Positions 33,541 through 42,834 are shown, counted from the stretch's first letter. The stretch is 64,000 nucleotides of DNA from Demequina sp. NBRC 110051 (GCF_002090055.1 NZ_BBRH01000006.1:124001-188000); one strand, 5' to 3'. The notes: generated from the letters alone by a model not told the origin. Translations and numbers: made by a program.

Positions 33541-34740
33541 CTACTGCAACTCTCGCTCGAAATCAGCAATGAATGCGTTCAGCTGGCCGGACTCCACCAG
33601 GAACCCGTCGTGCCCCACGGGGGAGTGGACCACCTTCACTCCGGCTGAACCCGCGAACCCCCGATCCAGCTGAATCGAGTTCTTGAGCGGATAGAGTCGG
33701 TCCGAGTCCACCGCCACCACGAGTGCCGGCCCGGTATAGCGCGCCAGCGCCGTCTCGACGCCGCCGCGTCCGCGGCCCACATCATGGGACTGGATCGCCT
33801 GAGACAGCCGCACATACGTATTGGCGTCAAAGCGTCGCGCGAGTTTGCGAGCGTGATGCTGCAGGTAGGACTGGATAGCGAATAGCCCGCCCTTGCCCAA
33901 CGGGTCCGAGTCGCCCTGGTAGCGGCGTCCAAACCGGTCGGCGAGCTCGCCCTCGCTGCGGTAGTTGGTGTGCGCGATCATGCGGGCGATTCCAATACCG
34001 ACATGCGGGCCGTCGCCGTCGGCCGCGCCGTAGTAATTGCCATCTCGGAACTTGGGGTCGGCCTTGATGGCGGCCAGCTGTGCCGTGGACCACGCAATCT
34101 GGTCGGCGGTCACGGCCGCGGTCGAACCCACGGGGGCGATGGCACCCACACGCTCGGGGACAGTCACGGCCCACTCGATCGCGCGCATGCCGCCCATCGA
34201 CGGCCCCGCGACGAGGCGCCAGCGGTCAATCCCAAGATGATCGGCCAGGCGGATCTCGGCGGCGACCATGTCGCGCATCGTCACATATGGGAAGCGGCCT
34301 CCCCACGGCTGGCCGTCCTCGGGGTGCGGCGAGGCCGGGCCGGTGGTGCCCTGGCAGCCACCGATGACGTTGGCCGAGACGATGAAGTGGCGCTCGGGGT
34401 CGATCGGCTTGCCCGGTCCTACGAAGGCATGCCACCAGCCGCCGGTGTGGTGGCCGGGCTCGGCGGGGCCGAATACGTGGGAGTCGCCCGTGAGGGCGTG
34501 CGCGATGTAGACGGCGTTGTCCTTGGCGGCGTTGAGCTCGCCCCAGGTCTCGTAGGCCATGGTGACGTTCGGTAGTACGCCCATGGGGTCGGCCTCGAGG
34601 GGCAGGTCGCCCAGCGTGAAGAACTGGCGGTGGCCGGGGTGGTCGCCCTCGCGCCACGCGGCCGAGGCGGGGATGGGCGCGCCCTCGCCGGGGCCCTGGT
34701 CCGCAGCGTACGCGTCCGACTCGATGCCGTCGTCATCCAT
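33541..34740 (-). CDS. metX: Homoserine O-acetyltransferase
   Basis: The protein has 399 residues. ATG 34740 lies 7 bases after TATCGT (minus strand), suggesting a leaderless message; an in-frame GTG at 34749 would overlap that box. The alpha/beta hydrolase fold carries the nucleophile Ser in AGPSMGGMRA, and the C-terminal Asp/His in VVAVDSDRLYPL and PVGHDGFLVE. SANVIGGCQGTTGPASP is a family signature. It makes O-acetylhomoserine for methionine synthesis. The usual partner metY is not next to it. Confidence 0.95.
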   Translation of the reverse strand: MDDDGIESDAYAADQGPGEGAPIPASAAWREGDHPGHRQFFTLGDLPLEADPMGVLPNVTMAYETWGELNAAKDNAVYIAHALTGDSHVFGPAEPGHHTGGWWHAFVGPGKPIDPERHFIVSANVIGGCQGTTGPASPHPEDGQPWGGRFPYVTMRDMVAAEIRLADHLGIDRWRLVAGPSMGGMRAIEWAVTVPERVGAIAPVGSTAAVTADQIAWSTAQLAAIKADPKFRDGNYYGAADGDGPHVGIGIARMIAHTNYRSEGELADRFGRRYQGDSDPLGKGGLFAIQSYLQHHARKLARRFDANTYVRLSQAIQSHDVGRGRGGVETALARYTGPALVVAVDSDRLYPLKNSIQLDRGFAGSAGVKVVHSPVGHDGFLVESGQLNAFIADFERELQ

Positions 34741-34812
34741 GCTCGCCACGATAGGGCACCGCGCGCCCTGCGCGACGCGCCCGGAGTCCTACGGGCACGT
34801 GCCGTCGACCTC

Positions 34813-34895
34813 GTCACAAGGGGTTGTGACCCCGTGGGGCGCATGTTTATAGTGTGAGTCATTGCTTCGCATGTGACACATGTGACAACTGTGAC
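34813..34895 (+). promoter_or_regulatory. Promoter and GTCAC/GTGAC operators of the NlpC/P60 gene
   Basis: TTGTGA (34824-34829) and TATAGT (34848-34853) form a -35/-10 pair with 18-base spacing. The -35 lies inside an inverted repeat, GTCACAA (34813-34819) and TTGTGAC (34824-34830). Downstream, within the predicted leader, TGTGAC recurs at 34872, 34881 and 34890: three copies with an exact 9-bp period. On the other strand these read GTCACA-N3, the mycobacterial MtrA box. The triple repeat sits after the start point here but upstream of the -35 at 7.7 kb, so the effect may be opposite (repression here). Confidence 0.65.
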
Positions 34896-34938
34896 GTTTC
34901 GCGCGGGGAAGCCCCACGCACCGAGGGAAGCGAGAACG

Positions 34939-36450
34939 ATGGCCCGCTCTGCCGCCGTGCGCCGCCGTATCGAACGTATTGCCGTGCCGTTCGCTGTGGT
35001 GGGTATTACTGTGACGGCGCTGGCCGCGGGCCCCTCGGGGATTGCCGTCGCCGACGACTACCCGGGCGAGGACCAGATCGCGGCTGCTCGTGAGGCCGCC
35101 AACGGCGCCGCCGCATCGGTCAACTCCCTCGACGCCGCCATTGCGTCGCTCGAGTCGGCGCTCCAGGACGCTGAGGTTGCCGCGATGATCGCGGCCGAGG
35201 ACTACCACGTGGCCCTCGACGACTCGGATGCCGCCCAGGCGGAGCTCGAGGACGCGAACCAGCGCGCCGACGACGCCGAGGCCGCGCTCGCGCTGGCCCG
35301 TCGCGGCCTGGCTGGCGCCGCCATGCAGTCGTACAAGAACGCGGGCTCGATGGGCTCGCTCGAGGCCATCACGCAGGCCGACGGGTTCGACCAGGTGATC
35401 CAGCGCTCCGAGGCGATCGACCGGGCGTCGGCCGAGGCCGACGTGACCGTGCAGGAGGTCTCGGCCGCCGAGCTGGTCGCGACCACCACGCGCGCGTACG
35501 CCGAGGAGGCCGCGGTCAAGGCCGAAGAGGCCCAGGCCGCCGCTGAGGAGGCGCTGGCGACCGCGGAGGCGAGTCGTGCATCGGCCACCCAGGCGGTGGC
35601 CGACGCGGAGGTGGCGCGCAGCGCCGCCGTGACCAAGCTCGCCGAGCTGCGGGGTGTGACCGAGGAGCTCGAGCTGGAGCGCCAGCAGGGCCTGGCCGCC
35701 GAGCGCGCCGCCCGCGAGCAGGCCGCGTTCCAGGCCGAGCAGGAGCGCATCGCCGCGGAGCAGGAGGCCCAGCAGGTCTCCAACCCCGTGGGCGGAGGAG
35801 CGTCCAGCTCGGGCGGGTCGACGTCGACGCCCACGTCCTCGCCCAAGCCGACGACCACCTCGACACCCAAGCCTTCGGCGACCTCGACTCCCAAGCCGAC
35901 GTCCACGCCCAAACCCGCCGAGACATCGGCCCCCGAGCCCACGCAGACCTCGGAGCCGGATCCGACGCAGACATCGGCCCCCGAGCCCACCCAGACGTCT
36001 GAGCCGGAGCCGACGCAGACATCGGCCCCCGAGCCCACCAAGGAGCCCGAGAAGCCCACCACCTCGTGGAGTTCGACCGCGGCGGAGGGCAAGGCCGCGG
36101 CCGCGTGGGCGGTGTCTAAGACGGGCGCCCCGTACCAGTACGCGGGCAACGGGCCGGCGTACGACTGCTCGGGTCTGACCTCGGGCGCGTGGAGCTCCGC
36201 GGGGCACTACATCACCCGCTCGTCGCGCTCGCAGTACTCGTACCTCAACCACCTGTCGTACTCCGAGTTGCGCCCTGGCGACCTGGTGTTCTACAGCTCC
36301 AACGGGTCCGTCTCGTCGATCTATCACGTGGCGATGTACATCGGTAATGGTCAGGTCATGGAGGCGACGACGCCGGGCAACAACGCCAAGGTGCGGTCTC
36401 TGTACGGGTGGGGCACCGCGCACCTGATGCCTTACATCGGGCGGCCGTAG
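34939..36450 (+). CDS. NlpC/P60 peptidoglycan endopeptidase with coiled coil (RipA-like plan)
   Basis: The protein has 503 residues. ATG 34939 follows GGGAAG; earlier ATG 34873 would lie inside the operator repeats. A signal sequence (about 1-38) leads to a long Ala/Glu-rich coiled coil (about 40-270), a Ser/Thr/Pro linker with repeated ETSAPEPTQTSEP units (about 280-375), and a C-terminal NlpC/P60 domain with Cys410 (YDCSGLT) and His463 (IYHVAMYIG). It would cut the gamma-D-Glu to diamino-acid bond in peptidoglycan during division. The coiled coil may hold the catalytic domain inactive, as in RipA/CwlO-type proteins. A 3' fragment of a second such gene stands at 38.7 kb. Confidence 0.93.
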   Translation: MARSAAVRRRIERIAVPFAVVGITVTALAAGPSGIAVADDYPGEDQIAAAREAANGAAASVNSLDAAIASLESALQDAEVAAMIAAEDYHVALDDSDAAQAELEDANQRADDAEAALALARRGLAGAAMQSYKNAGSMGSLEAITQADGFDQVIQRSEAIDRASAEADVTVQEVSAAELVATTTRAYAEEAAVKAEEAQAAAEEALATAEASRASATQAVADAEVARSAAVTKLAELRGVTEELELERQQGLAAERAAREQAAFQAEQERIAAEQEAQQVSNPVGGGASSSGGSTSTPTSSPKPTTTSTPKPSATSTPKPTSTPKPAETSAPEPTQTSEPDPTQTSAPEPTQTSEPEPTQTSAPEPTKEPEKPTTSWSSTAAEGKAAAAWAVSKTGAPYQYAGNGPAYDCSGLTSGAWSSAGHYITRSSRSQYSYLNHLSYSELRPGDLVFYSSNGSVSSIYHVAMYIGNGQVMEATTPGNNAKVRSLYGWGTAHLMPYIGRP

Positions 36451-36460
36451 CGGTCTACAC

Positions 36461-36495
36461 GGGCAACGCGCCTCCTCCGGTGGGCGGGGTTGCCC
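36461..36495 (+). terminator. Terminator of the NlpC/P60 gene
   Basis: GGGCAAC (36461-36467) pairs with GTTGCCC (36489-36495), with partial pairing inside, 10 bases after the stop. Confidence 0.6.
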
Positions 36496-36652
36496 AGTGT
36501 TGGAATGGTGGCGTGGTGCGTTGCTGTGACGGTGCTTTGAACGGAGTACTTCGTGATTGGGGCCGGATGACCTACCCTCCGAACATCGGCGGCCAGCGGC
36601 GTCACATACTGGGGCGGTTGGGGATGCTTGCGTGCGTCGGTAGGGTGACGTC

Positions 36653-37213
36653 ATGTCGCTGAGGTCACGTATCACCCGGGAGGCTCGCGCGATGCGCGCC
36701 CTCATCGTCCTTCGCGCCGCGGGGGTCCGCGGCGGTAACCGCTGCACGATGGAGGACCAGCGTGTAGCGGTCCGCAACGCGGGCGGCACGATCACGCTTG
36801 GAGACCGCGGCAACTTCGCAGCGCCCGAGGCCCGGGTCATGCTGCGCGCGGTCGCCCCGGCAAGCCTCTCGATCGGCTCCCGCTTCTACATCAACGCGGG
36901 CGCGAGCATCACCGCGTACTCGAGCGTCACCATCGGCGACGACTTCAAGATGGGTCCGTTCGCATCGATCGCCGACACTGCTGGCCACGAGATCACCGCG
37001 GGCGAGGGCGCGCGCATCGCGCCGGTCGTGATCGGCAACAACGTGTGGCTCGGCCGAGGCGTGGCAGTCATGCCTGGCGTCACCATCGGCGACAACGCGA
37101 TCATCGGCGCGAACAGTGTCGTCACGAAGGACGTGCCCGCCGACACAGTGGTCGCCGGGACGCCAGCTCGCCCGATCCGCTCGCTCGCGCACTCGTCTAC
37201 CCCTCGCCGCTAG
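36653..37213 (+). CDS. Hexapeptide-repeat (LbH) acyltransferase
   Basis: The protein has 186 residues. ATG 36653 lies six bases after TAGGGT (36641-36646), suggesting a leaderless message. Hexapeptide turns ([60 protein letters not shown]) form a left-handed beta helix, closing with [12 protein letters not shown] as in WbbJ/LacA-type sugar O-acetyltransferases. It probably acetylates a sugar of the surface polymer. It stands between an NlpC/P60 gene and a phage-like fragment and may have come in with the latter. Confidence 0.88.
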   Translation: MSLRSRITREARAMRALIVLRAAGVRGGNRCTMEDQRVAVRNAGGTITLGDRGNFAAPEARVMLRAVAPASLSIGSRFYINAGASITAYSSVTIGDDFKMGPFASIADTAGHEITAGEGARIAPVVIGNNVWLGRGVAVMPGVTIGDNAIIGANSVVTKDVPADTVVAGTPARPIRSLAHSSTPRR

Positions 37214-38625
37214 CCGACCGCAACCGCTCGAGACGTCTCGATCCAGTACGAGTCATTGCGTCGGAACGTGACGGACGTGATGCGCGACGCCGTCGCGTCA
37301 GACGGAGCCGCGCCGCCAGCGAACTTGCAGTCCGTCGGCCACACATAGGTCCGCCCGCCGGTCGCGTCCTGGGCATACGAAAGGGTCAGCACCTGCCCAG
37401 GCGAGGGGTTGCTCATCGTCGTCGCAGTCACGTTGGCCGCAAGCTTGACCACGAAGTCCGACGAGCGTGTCGTGTCGAGAGTGATCGCGGACGCGGCGGC
37501 AACCGCTACGTCGACCGCGACACCGCGCACGAAGGTCCCCGCCCCGACGACCAGGCCACCGGCGGCGGAGGCTGGAACACTCGGATACGTGGACCCATGG
37601 ACGAGTGCTCCGTCGGAGTAGTTGCCTGCAAGGAACCCGAGGAACCCAGGTGGGTTCTGCGTGGAGTCGTTCGGGCGAGCCTTGATGGCTCCGTAGGTAT
37701 GGGTGGCGAACTTGCATCCGAACGCGACGATGCTTCCGCCCGCAGACGTGTCGATCGCATATCCGACGAGGTTCCCGCGGTGGAACTCGCACCCAAGCAT
37801 GGACACGGAGGAGTTGCCCTCGAAGTACGCCTGGGCGTTGCCGGCGTTCACGTTGCCATCCCAGTGGGACGAGAAGAACGCTGCGGTGATCGCGAACCCA
37901 CGGAAGCCAGAGCCCTGGTTGCGCTGGAACCAGCAGTTGATGAACGAGACGTCCTCGCTGGTACCATTGGGCAGGTAGCAGCCATGAGCTCCGTTGCCGT
38001 CGAACTGGCAGTTGACGGCAACGAGGGTCTGGACGCGATCACTGTAGAACCCGTAGGAGCCGTTCTTGACTGCCCGAACGTCGTCCATGCGGAAGAACCA
38101 CGACCATCCAGTGCCGACCACGATCCCTCGGCCCGTGCAGGACGCGACAGTGACGTTCTTCAGCCGAGCAAGCGGGGTCTTGATCGCGAGGCCGTCGCCC
38201 ATGACTCCGGTGATGGCGAGATCTTCGACGACAAACGGAACCCAGTTCGGCGTGGCGTCCGAGTCGTATGCACCAGGGAGCGCGCCGATGATCGAGCACG
38301 ATGTCGTGAGGCGCGTGGCGTGACGGCCAGGCGACGGCTCGGGGTTCGTCTCCGAGGTCCCAGCCGACGGGTCGTGGCCCGTCCCGCGTCCACGAATACG
38401 AATCCAGTTCGGAGTAGAGGCGTGGTCGGCGGGCGCGATGGTGAAGCCTGCAAAGTCGCCGTATCCCACCTCGATCGTGCCGCCGCGAGCAGGCAGGGTT
38501 GCCACAGCGGCGTTGATCGTCGCCTTCGCGCTACCCCAGGAGGCGCCGTCGTTCGCGTCATCGCCGTCCGTGATGACGTAGAGCGTGGCGGTGTGCTCGA
38601 GCGGCGTCCCGAACCGAGCAAATTG
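37210..38625 (-). pseudogene. Tail-spike-like beta-helix protein, probably 5' truncated
   Basis: The frame is open from just after a TAG at 38626-38628 to the stop at 37210. The only usable start is GTG 38505 (431 residues), but recognisable sequence (TLYVITDGDDANDGASWGSA) continues upstream of it, so the true N-terminus seems lost. The body is a right-handed beta helix of short repeats (NVTVASCTGRGIVVGTG, VQTLVAVNCQFDGNGAHG, DVSFINCWFQRNQGSG). The C-terminus (ASRITSVTFRRNDSYWIETSRAVAV) is typical of phage tail fibres/spikes, which bind or degrade surface polysaccharides. There are no other phage genes nearby. It overlaps the acyltransferase 3' end by 4 bases. It might still be expressed from the GTG. 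Confidence 0.65.
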
Positions 38626-38708
38626 CTATGGGGCCCGAAAGGGCCATCTAGGACCTCGCGGTTCGCCTACGCGGTGTCGCGACTCTAAGAGTTGAGCTAT
38701 CGGCAGAA

Positions 38709-38843
38709 TCGATCTTTCACGTGGCGATGTACATCGGCAACGGCCAGGTCATGGAGGCCACCACGCCGGGGAACAAGGCCAAGACGCATTCGCTCTACGG
38801 CTGGGGCACCGCGCACCTGATGCCATACATCGGGCGGCCGTAG
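38709..38843 (+). pseudogene. 3' fragment of a second NlpC/P60 gene
   Basis: The 44 in-frame codons from 38712 to TAG 38841-38843 match the last 43 residues of the NlpC/P60 gene ending at 36450 in all but about four positions (HVAMYIGNGQVMEATTPGN... YGWGTAHLMPYIGRP). Many synonymous differences show it is a diverged paralogue, not a recent copy. The catalytic Cys region and everything before are missing. Sequence similarity stops at about 38709, where unrelated DNA carrying the phage-like fragment begins. Confidence 0.85.
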
Positions 38844-38885
38844 GGCTCGCCTCGGGCTCTCGCTGGCGCTGCTAGGTTGAGCGCC

Positions 38886-39863
38886 ATGTCCTCGACCCCC
38901 CCGGCTCCGGCGCCGGGTGAGCCGTTCGGGGGGCGCGTACCGGTGTTTGTGGGTGGGTGCCTCCGCAGCGGTACAACCTTGATGGCGGGCCTGCTGGGCG
39001 CCGCTCCGGGCGCCAGTTCACTCACGGGTACGGGTGTGCCTAAGGACGAGGGGCAATACTTGCAGACTGTCATGCCCTACGGGCAACGCGGCGGCACCAC
39101 TCGCGCGGGCTCGTGGCCACAGACTTTTATGGATGAGCGCGATGCTGTGGGCCGTGAGGGTGAGGTGCGCGCGCATCTGTGGGAGGCGTGGTCGCCGTTT
39201 TGGGATCCGCAGGCGCGGTGGCTGGTGGAGAAGACTCCCAGCAACCTCTCCCGGGTGCGGTTCCTGCGCGCGGTCCTTCCGGACAGTCGGTTCGTGATCC
39301 TGATGCGCCACCCGATCGCGCAGGCGCTCGCGGTCCAGAAGTGGTCCGCGTCCGTCGCTGGCCGCTACCTGCAGACCGACCTCGAGCGGACGGTGGAGAA
39401 TTGGTTCCGACTCATGGACCATTTCACGGACAGCGCCGCAGGGCTCGACGGGCTCCAGGTGGTGCATTACGAGCACCTGGTCGCGGATCCCGGCACGGTG
39501 GTGGAATCGGTGATGCGGGGGCTCGGGATGGACGGAGCCGTGCCGTCGGTCGAGGCGGTCCGCGGAGGTGACACCGGGCCGTATGCCGAGAGGTGGGCGG
39601 CGCTGGCCGCCCACACGCGTGCGGCGTCGCGGGCCAACCGCACCATCGCGTGGAACGAGGGATCGGCTGAGGGGCTGGCGCGGGTCGCCAAGCGCGCGGC
39701 CCGGGCCGCGATGATCGACTCGCGGCTGCACGTCGCCGTGGACAGGTGGGTGCTGCCGCGGGTGCGCGCGCGGATCGTCGCACGCTTTGGGGAGCGTGCC
39801 GCGGCGTACGGTTACGACATCGAGGATCTCAACGGCTGCGCCACGCCGCCGCCAGACGCCTGA
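38886..39863 (+). CDS. PAPS-dependent sulfotransferase
   Basis: The protein has 325 residues. ATG 38886 lies 7 bases after TAGGTT (38873-38878), again a leaderless-type start. The 5'-phosphosulfate loop is VFVGGCLRSGTTLMAGLL (Arg27-Ser28-Gly29-Thr30-Thr31), and the 3'-phosphate site is RFVILMRHPIAQALAVQKWS. There is no signal peptide. It would move sulfate from PAPS to a hydroxyl on a sugar or lipid acceptor. Neighbouring GTs and a ligase suggest a surface glycan as acceptor, and the genes for making PAPS lie 16-21 kb to the right. Its 3' end overlaps the convergent GT2 gene by 35 bases. Confidence 0.9.
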   Translation: MSSTPPAPAPGEPFGGRVPVFVGGCLRSGTTLMAGLLGAAPGASSLTGTGVPKDEGQYLQTVMPYGQRGGTTRAGSWPQTFMDERDAVGREGEVRAHLWEAWSPFWDPQARWLVEKTPSNLSRVRFLRAVLPDSRFVILMRHPIAQALAVQKWSASVAGRYLQTDLERTVENWFRLMDHFTDSAAGLDGLQVVHYEHLVADPGTVVESVMRGLGMDGAVPSVEAVRGGDTGPYAERWAALAAHTRAASRANRTIAWNEGSAEGLARVAKRAARAAMIDSRLHVAVDRWVLPRVRARIVARFGERAAAYGYDIEDLNGCATPPPDA

Positions 39864-40683
39864 GCTGATGGCGGGTGACGAAGAAGAGCATCACCGCACC
39901 GGCGCGAGCCTTCTCGGCGGGGGAGTCGGCGAGCCTCCAGCGCGCGTGGGCGACCTTGAAACGGTAGTACCGGCGGGTGCGACGCAGCATGACGGGCGCG
40001 TAGCGGGCGAGCAGGCGCTGGGACGCCTCGAGCTGCTGGTGTGCCGAGGTCGAGAGACGCACGTCGCCGTGCGAACGCTGCACCACGGCGACGGCATTGA
40101 TGGCCGCGTAGCGCCGCCCGTCCAGCAGGAGGCTCGCGACGAGGTCGACATCCTCGCCCGAGGGCAGCGTCGCGTCGAAACCCGGGCCCTCCGCCCAGAC
40201 GGTTGCCCGGACGGCGATGTTGCCGCCGCGGGGAAATTCGAACGCCCCCTGGTCGAGGTAGGCGGCAGCGTCGAGGCCGGGGCGTACGGTCAGCCACCTG
40301 CTCCGGCCCTGGTCCTGCATGGCGGTGAGGGCGAAGTCCACCGCTTGATCGTCAAAGGCGTGCGCGAGCGCGGCGGCCATGCCGGGCTCCCAGAGGTCAT
40401 CGTCGTCGAGGAACGTGATCGCGCCGCCCTCCGCGAGCTCTGTACCGGCATTGCGCGAGGCGGAGACGCCGGGCGACCCGTCCAGGCGCTCCAGGTAGGT
40501 GACGGCGATGCCGTTCTGTCCGTCCCGTGCGAGGGCCTGGCTGCGTGCGTCAGGGTCGGGGATGTCGGACACCACGACGATCTGGGCCACGTGGCCGCCG
40601 GCCTGGCTCACGATGGAGTCGAGACACTCGCCCAGCATCGCGGCGCGGCCGTGGGTGGGGACCACCACGGTCAGGCTGGTCAC
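39829..40683 (-). CDS. GT2 family glycosyltransferase
   Basis: The protein has 284 residues from GTG 40683, which overlaps the stop of the WecG-like gene (GTGA). It opens SLTVVVPTHGRAAMLGECLDSI and has the metal motif AITFLDDDDLWEPGM. It has no membrane span, so acts on the cytoplasmic face. It is the third gene of a minus-strand operon (ligase-like, WecG/TagA, GT2). Confidence 0.88.
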   Translation of the reverse strand: MTSLTVVVPTHGRAAMLGECLDSIVSQAGGHVAQIVVVSDIPDPDARSQALARDGQNGIAVTYLERLDGSPGVSASRNAGTELAEGGAITFLDDDDLWEPGMAAALAHAFDDQAVDFALTAMQDQGRSRWLTVRPGLDAAAYLDQGAFEFPRGGNIAVRATVWAEGPGFDATLPSGEDVDLVASLLLDGRRYAAINAVAVVQRSHGDVRLSTSAHQQLEASQRLLARYAPVMLRRTRRYYRFKVAHARWRLADSPAEKARAGAVMLFFVTRHQLRRLAAAWRSR

Positions 40684-41477
40684 GGACGCGCGGCGGGCAC
40701 TGGAGCGGGGGAGCGACGCTTGCGGCGCACCAACAAGACCGCGAGCTTCCACGGTTCCACCAGGTAGCGGTGCCACAGCCGCGCGGGGTTGCGTGCCAGG
40801 CGGTATGCCCACTCCAATCCAATGCGCCCCAGCCATCGCGGCGCCCGCGACTGGGTGCCGGCGTAGTAGTCGAAGGTGCCGCCCACGTTCGCGACAGAGG
40901 TGAAGGCGGGCAGCGAGTCCAGCCGCTCCAGGATCCACTCCTCCTGGGCGGGCATGCCCAGACCCACAAGCACCAGGTCCGCCGCAGCGAGGGCATCGTC
41001 CAACGAGGCGTACTCCTCGCCGCCCTGCCAGGCGAATTCAAAGCCGTCGTAGGACGTCCACACGAGTCGGCGGCTGCGCTCGCCCATCTTGGCGGCGCAC
41101 CGGCGGGCGGACTCGGGAGAACCGCCCAGGGCGACCACGCGGATGGCCGGATCGGTGGTGAGCAAGGTGTCGAGCCAATCCGAGCTCCCCAGGCGGGTGC
41201 CGCCGCCGATCGCGCGCCGGTGGCGCAGCCGCGCGAGCGCCCACACGGGCCAACCGTCGGTGAGGACCACATCGGCGCTCGCGAGCCACTGCTGCATCGA
41301 CGCTTCGCCCGCATGGGTGAGGTAGGCCGAATGCAGGTTGTGGTTGGCGATCCTCCACCCCTCGCGTGCGGTGATGGCCGCCACAATGGTCGCCGCATCC
41401 ACGGGTGCGACCTCAAGGTCGAGCACCGGCACGTGGAGCCGGGTGCGGCGTTGCACCCGCACGGGCAGCGCGGTCAT
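40680..41477 (-). CDS. WecG/TagA/CpsF family glycosyltransferase (GT26)
   Basis: The protein has 265 residues from ATG 41477, overlapping the upstream ligase-like gene. Family features: NHNLHSAYLTHAGE (usually TPNxxxxxxA), ADVVLTDGWPVWAL, VVALGGSPESARRCA and LVLVGLGMPAQEEWI. Members transfer N-acetylmannosamine (uronic acid) to lipid-linked GlcNAc in teichoic acid, ECA or capsule synthesis. Specific donor is unknown. It suggests a second surface glycan, separate from the 18-28 kb operon or joined to it. Confidence 0.9.
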   Translation of the reverse strand: MTALPVRVQRRTRLHVPVLDLEVAPVDAATIVAAITAREGWRIANHNLHSAYLTHAGEASMQQWLASADVVLTDGWPVWALARLRHRRAIGGGTRLGSSDWLDTLLTTDPAIRVVALGGSPESARRCAAKMGERSRRLVWTSYDGFEFAWQGGEEYASLDDALAAADLVLVGLGMPAQEEWILERLDSLPAFTSVANVGGTFDYYAGTQSRAPRWLGRIGLEWAYRLARNPARLWHRYLVEPWKLAVLLVRRKRRSPAPVPAARP

Positions 41478-42811
41478 CGGGCACTCCTCGGGGGACGGGG
41501 CGATGCGAGTGGCACCAGGGCGAAAACGGCCACGGTGTACAGCGGAAGCAGGTGACCGGGATCATAGTCCTGGAACGCGAGGGGCACCAACGGAAAGGTC
41601 GCCATGGCCGCGACAGCGGCCGAGCGGTGGCGCAGTGCGTGCACCACGGGTCCCAGCAGGAACACCGCGAGGGCTCCCACCGCGAGGAGGCCGCCGCGGT
41701 AGTAGATCCCCACATATGTGCTGTGCGTCGCGATATTGATCTCGGAGCCCTCCCTGGTGGCCTTGATGCCGTAGCCCAACAGCGGAAACGGATGGGTGCG
41801 CATGAGCGCAAGGGTGTCCGCGTAGATGGACTCTCGGGTCTGAGACGAGCCAGGGCGGTTCTCGTCGAGCGAGGCGAGGAGCGAGGCCACATGGTCGCGC
41901 AGCGCATACGCCGTCACGGCGACTCCCACGGCCAGCAAGCCGGTGAAGAGCCAGACGCCTGGCATGCGCTGGCTGAGCGCCACGACGAGCCAGACGGCCA
42001 GCGCGACGGCGAGCCCCATCCACACCACACGGGAGTACGACACGTAGACGCCAAAGGCCGCGGTAGCAATCTGCGCGACCAGCACCCAGCGCCGTGCGAT
42101 GTCGCGGCGCTGCCACAGCGCGATGGCGAGCAACAGCGACGCGGCGGAGACCGCTCCCTGCCAGGTGGGGTACGCCATCATGCCGGCCGAGCGCACCACG
42201 GGTCCGCCAAACCACGCCTGCTCCGCGAGGAGGTTGTCGAGCCACACCCTGGCCGGCTCCGGCGCGGAGTATTGCAGGCCGTGAAGCAGGGGCAAGGGAG
42301 AGGCGTGCGAGCCCAGCAGCCACCCGATCACTGCGGCGCTGCTGTTCGCGAGCCCCACCCAGACCAGAGCCCGCAGGAAGTCGTCTCCCATGCCTCGCGA
42401 CGCCACCGCGGCGATGATGCCGGCGACCGCGACCCACACGGAGATATTGGTGGCCGCACCGAGCACGCGTGCCGGGCTGCCGAGCCCCGCGGCGACCCCC
42501 ACCACCACCGAAAGGGCGAGTGCGCCCGCCATGAGGAGCGCGGTCGCGGCGGGCCATGGCAGGCGGCGGCGCAGCGAACCGACGCTCAGGAGGGCGGCGA
42601 CGGGCCAGAACACGAATGCGAGGCCCACGGCCCAGGTGAGTGGGAAGTACCCCACCCACCGCACCATGAGGCGCTCGCGCCACGTGCGGGGGGAGGCGGC
42701 GCGCTCGCGGCGGCGCGGAGCGGCCGCGGCGAGCGGCGGTGGAGCAGCCGCCAGCGACAGAGGCACCGCGCTCTCCGGCGCGTCCTCCGTCACCGGCGCA
42801 CTCACATCCAT
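41474..42811 (-). CDS. O-antigen ligase/polymerase-like membrane protein
   Basis: The protein has 445 residues from ATG 42811 and about 11 membrane spans. The large extracellular loop carries SLDENRPGSSQTRESIYADTLALMRTHPFPLLGYGIKATREG and a downstream ATHSTYVGIYYRGGLLAVGA, the Wzy_C (WaaL-like) pattern including the conserved Arg and His positions. The N-terminal 50 residues are Ala/Pro/Arg-rich and cytoplasmic. It joins or polymerises lipid-linked sugars outside the cell, probably those assembled by the two transferases downstream. Confidence 0.85.
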   Translation of the reverse strand: MDVSAPVTEDAPESAVPLSLAAAPPPLAAAAPRRRERAASPRTWRERLMVRWVGYFPLTWAVGLAFVFWPVAALLSVGSLRRRLPWPAATALLMAGALALSVVVGVAAGLGSPARVLGAATNISVWVAVAGIIAAVASRGMGDDFLRALVWVGLANSSAAVIGWLLGSHASPLPLLHGLQYSAPEPARVWLDNLLAEQAWFGGPVVRSAGMMAYPTWQGAVSAASLLLAIALWQRRDIARRWVLVAQIATAAFGVYVSYSRVVWMGLAVALAVWLVVALSQRMPGVWLFTGLLAVGVAVTAYALRDHVASLLASLDENRPGSSQTRESIYADTLALMRTHPFPLLGYGIKATREGSEINIATHSTYVGIYYRGGLLAVGALAVFLLGPVVHALRHRSAAVAAMATFPLVPLAFQDYDPGHLLPLYTVAVFALVPLASPRPPRSAR

Positions 42812-42834
42812 CCCGCCCCCCAGCGTTACGAGAA

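Noticed and set aside
36551-36662. Very short coupled ORFs (GTG 36551, ATG 36567) before the hexapeptide acyltransferase
   Set aside because: The overlap resembles the wzy leader, but the ribosome site is poor and the second frame overruns the acyltransferase start in another frame without a coupling stop.
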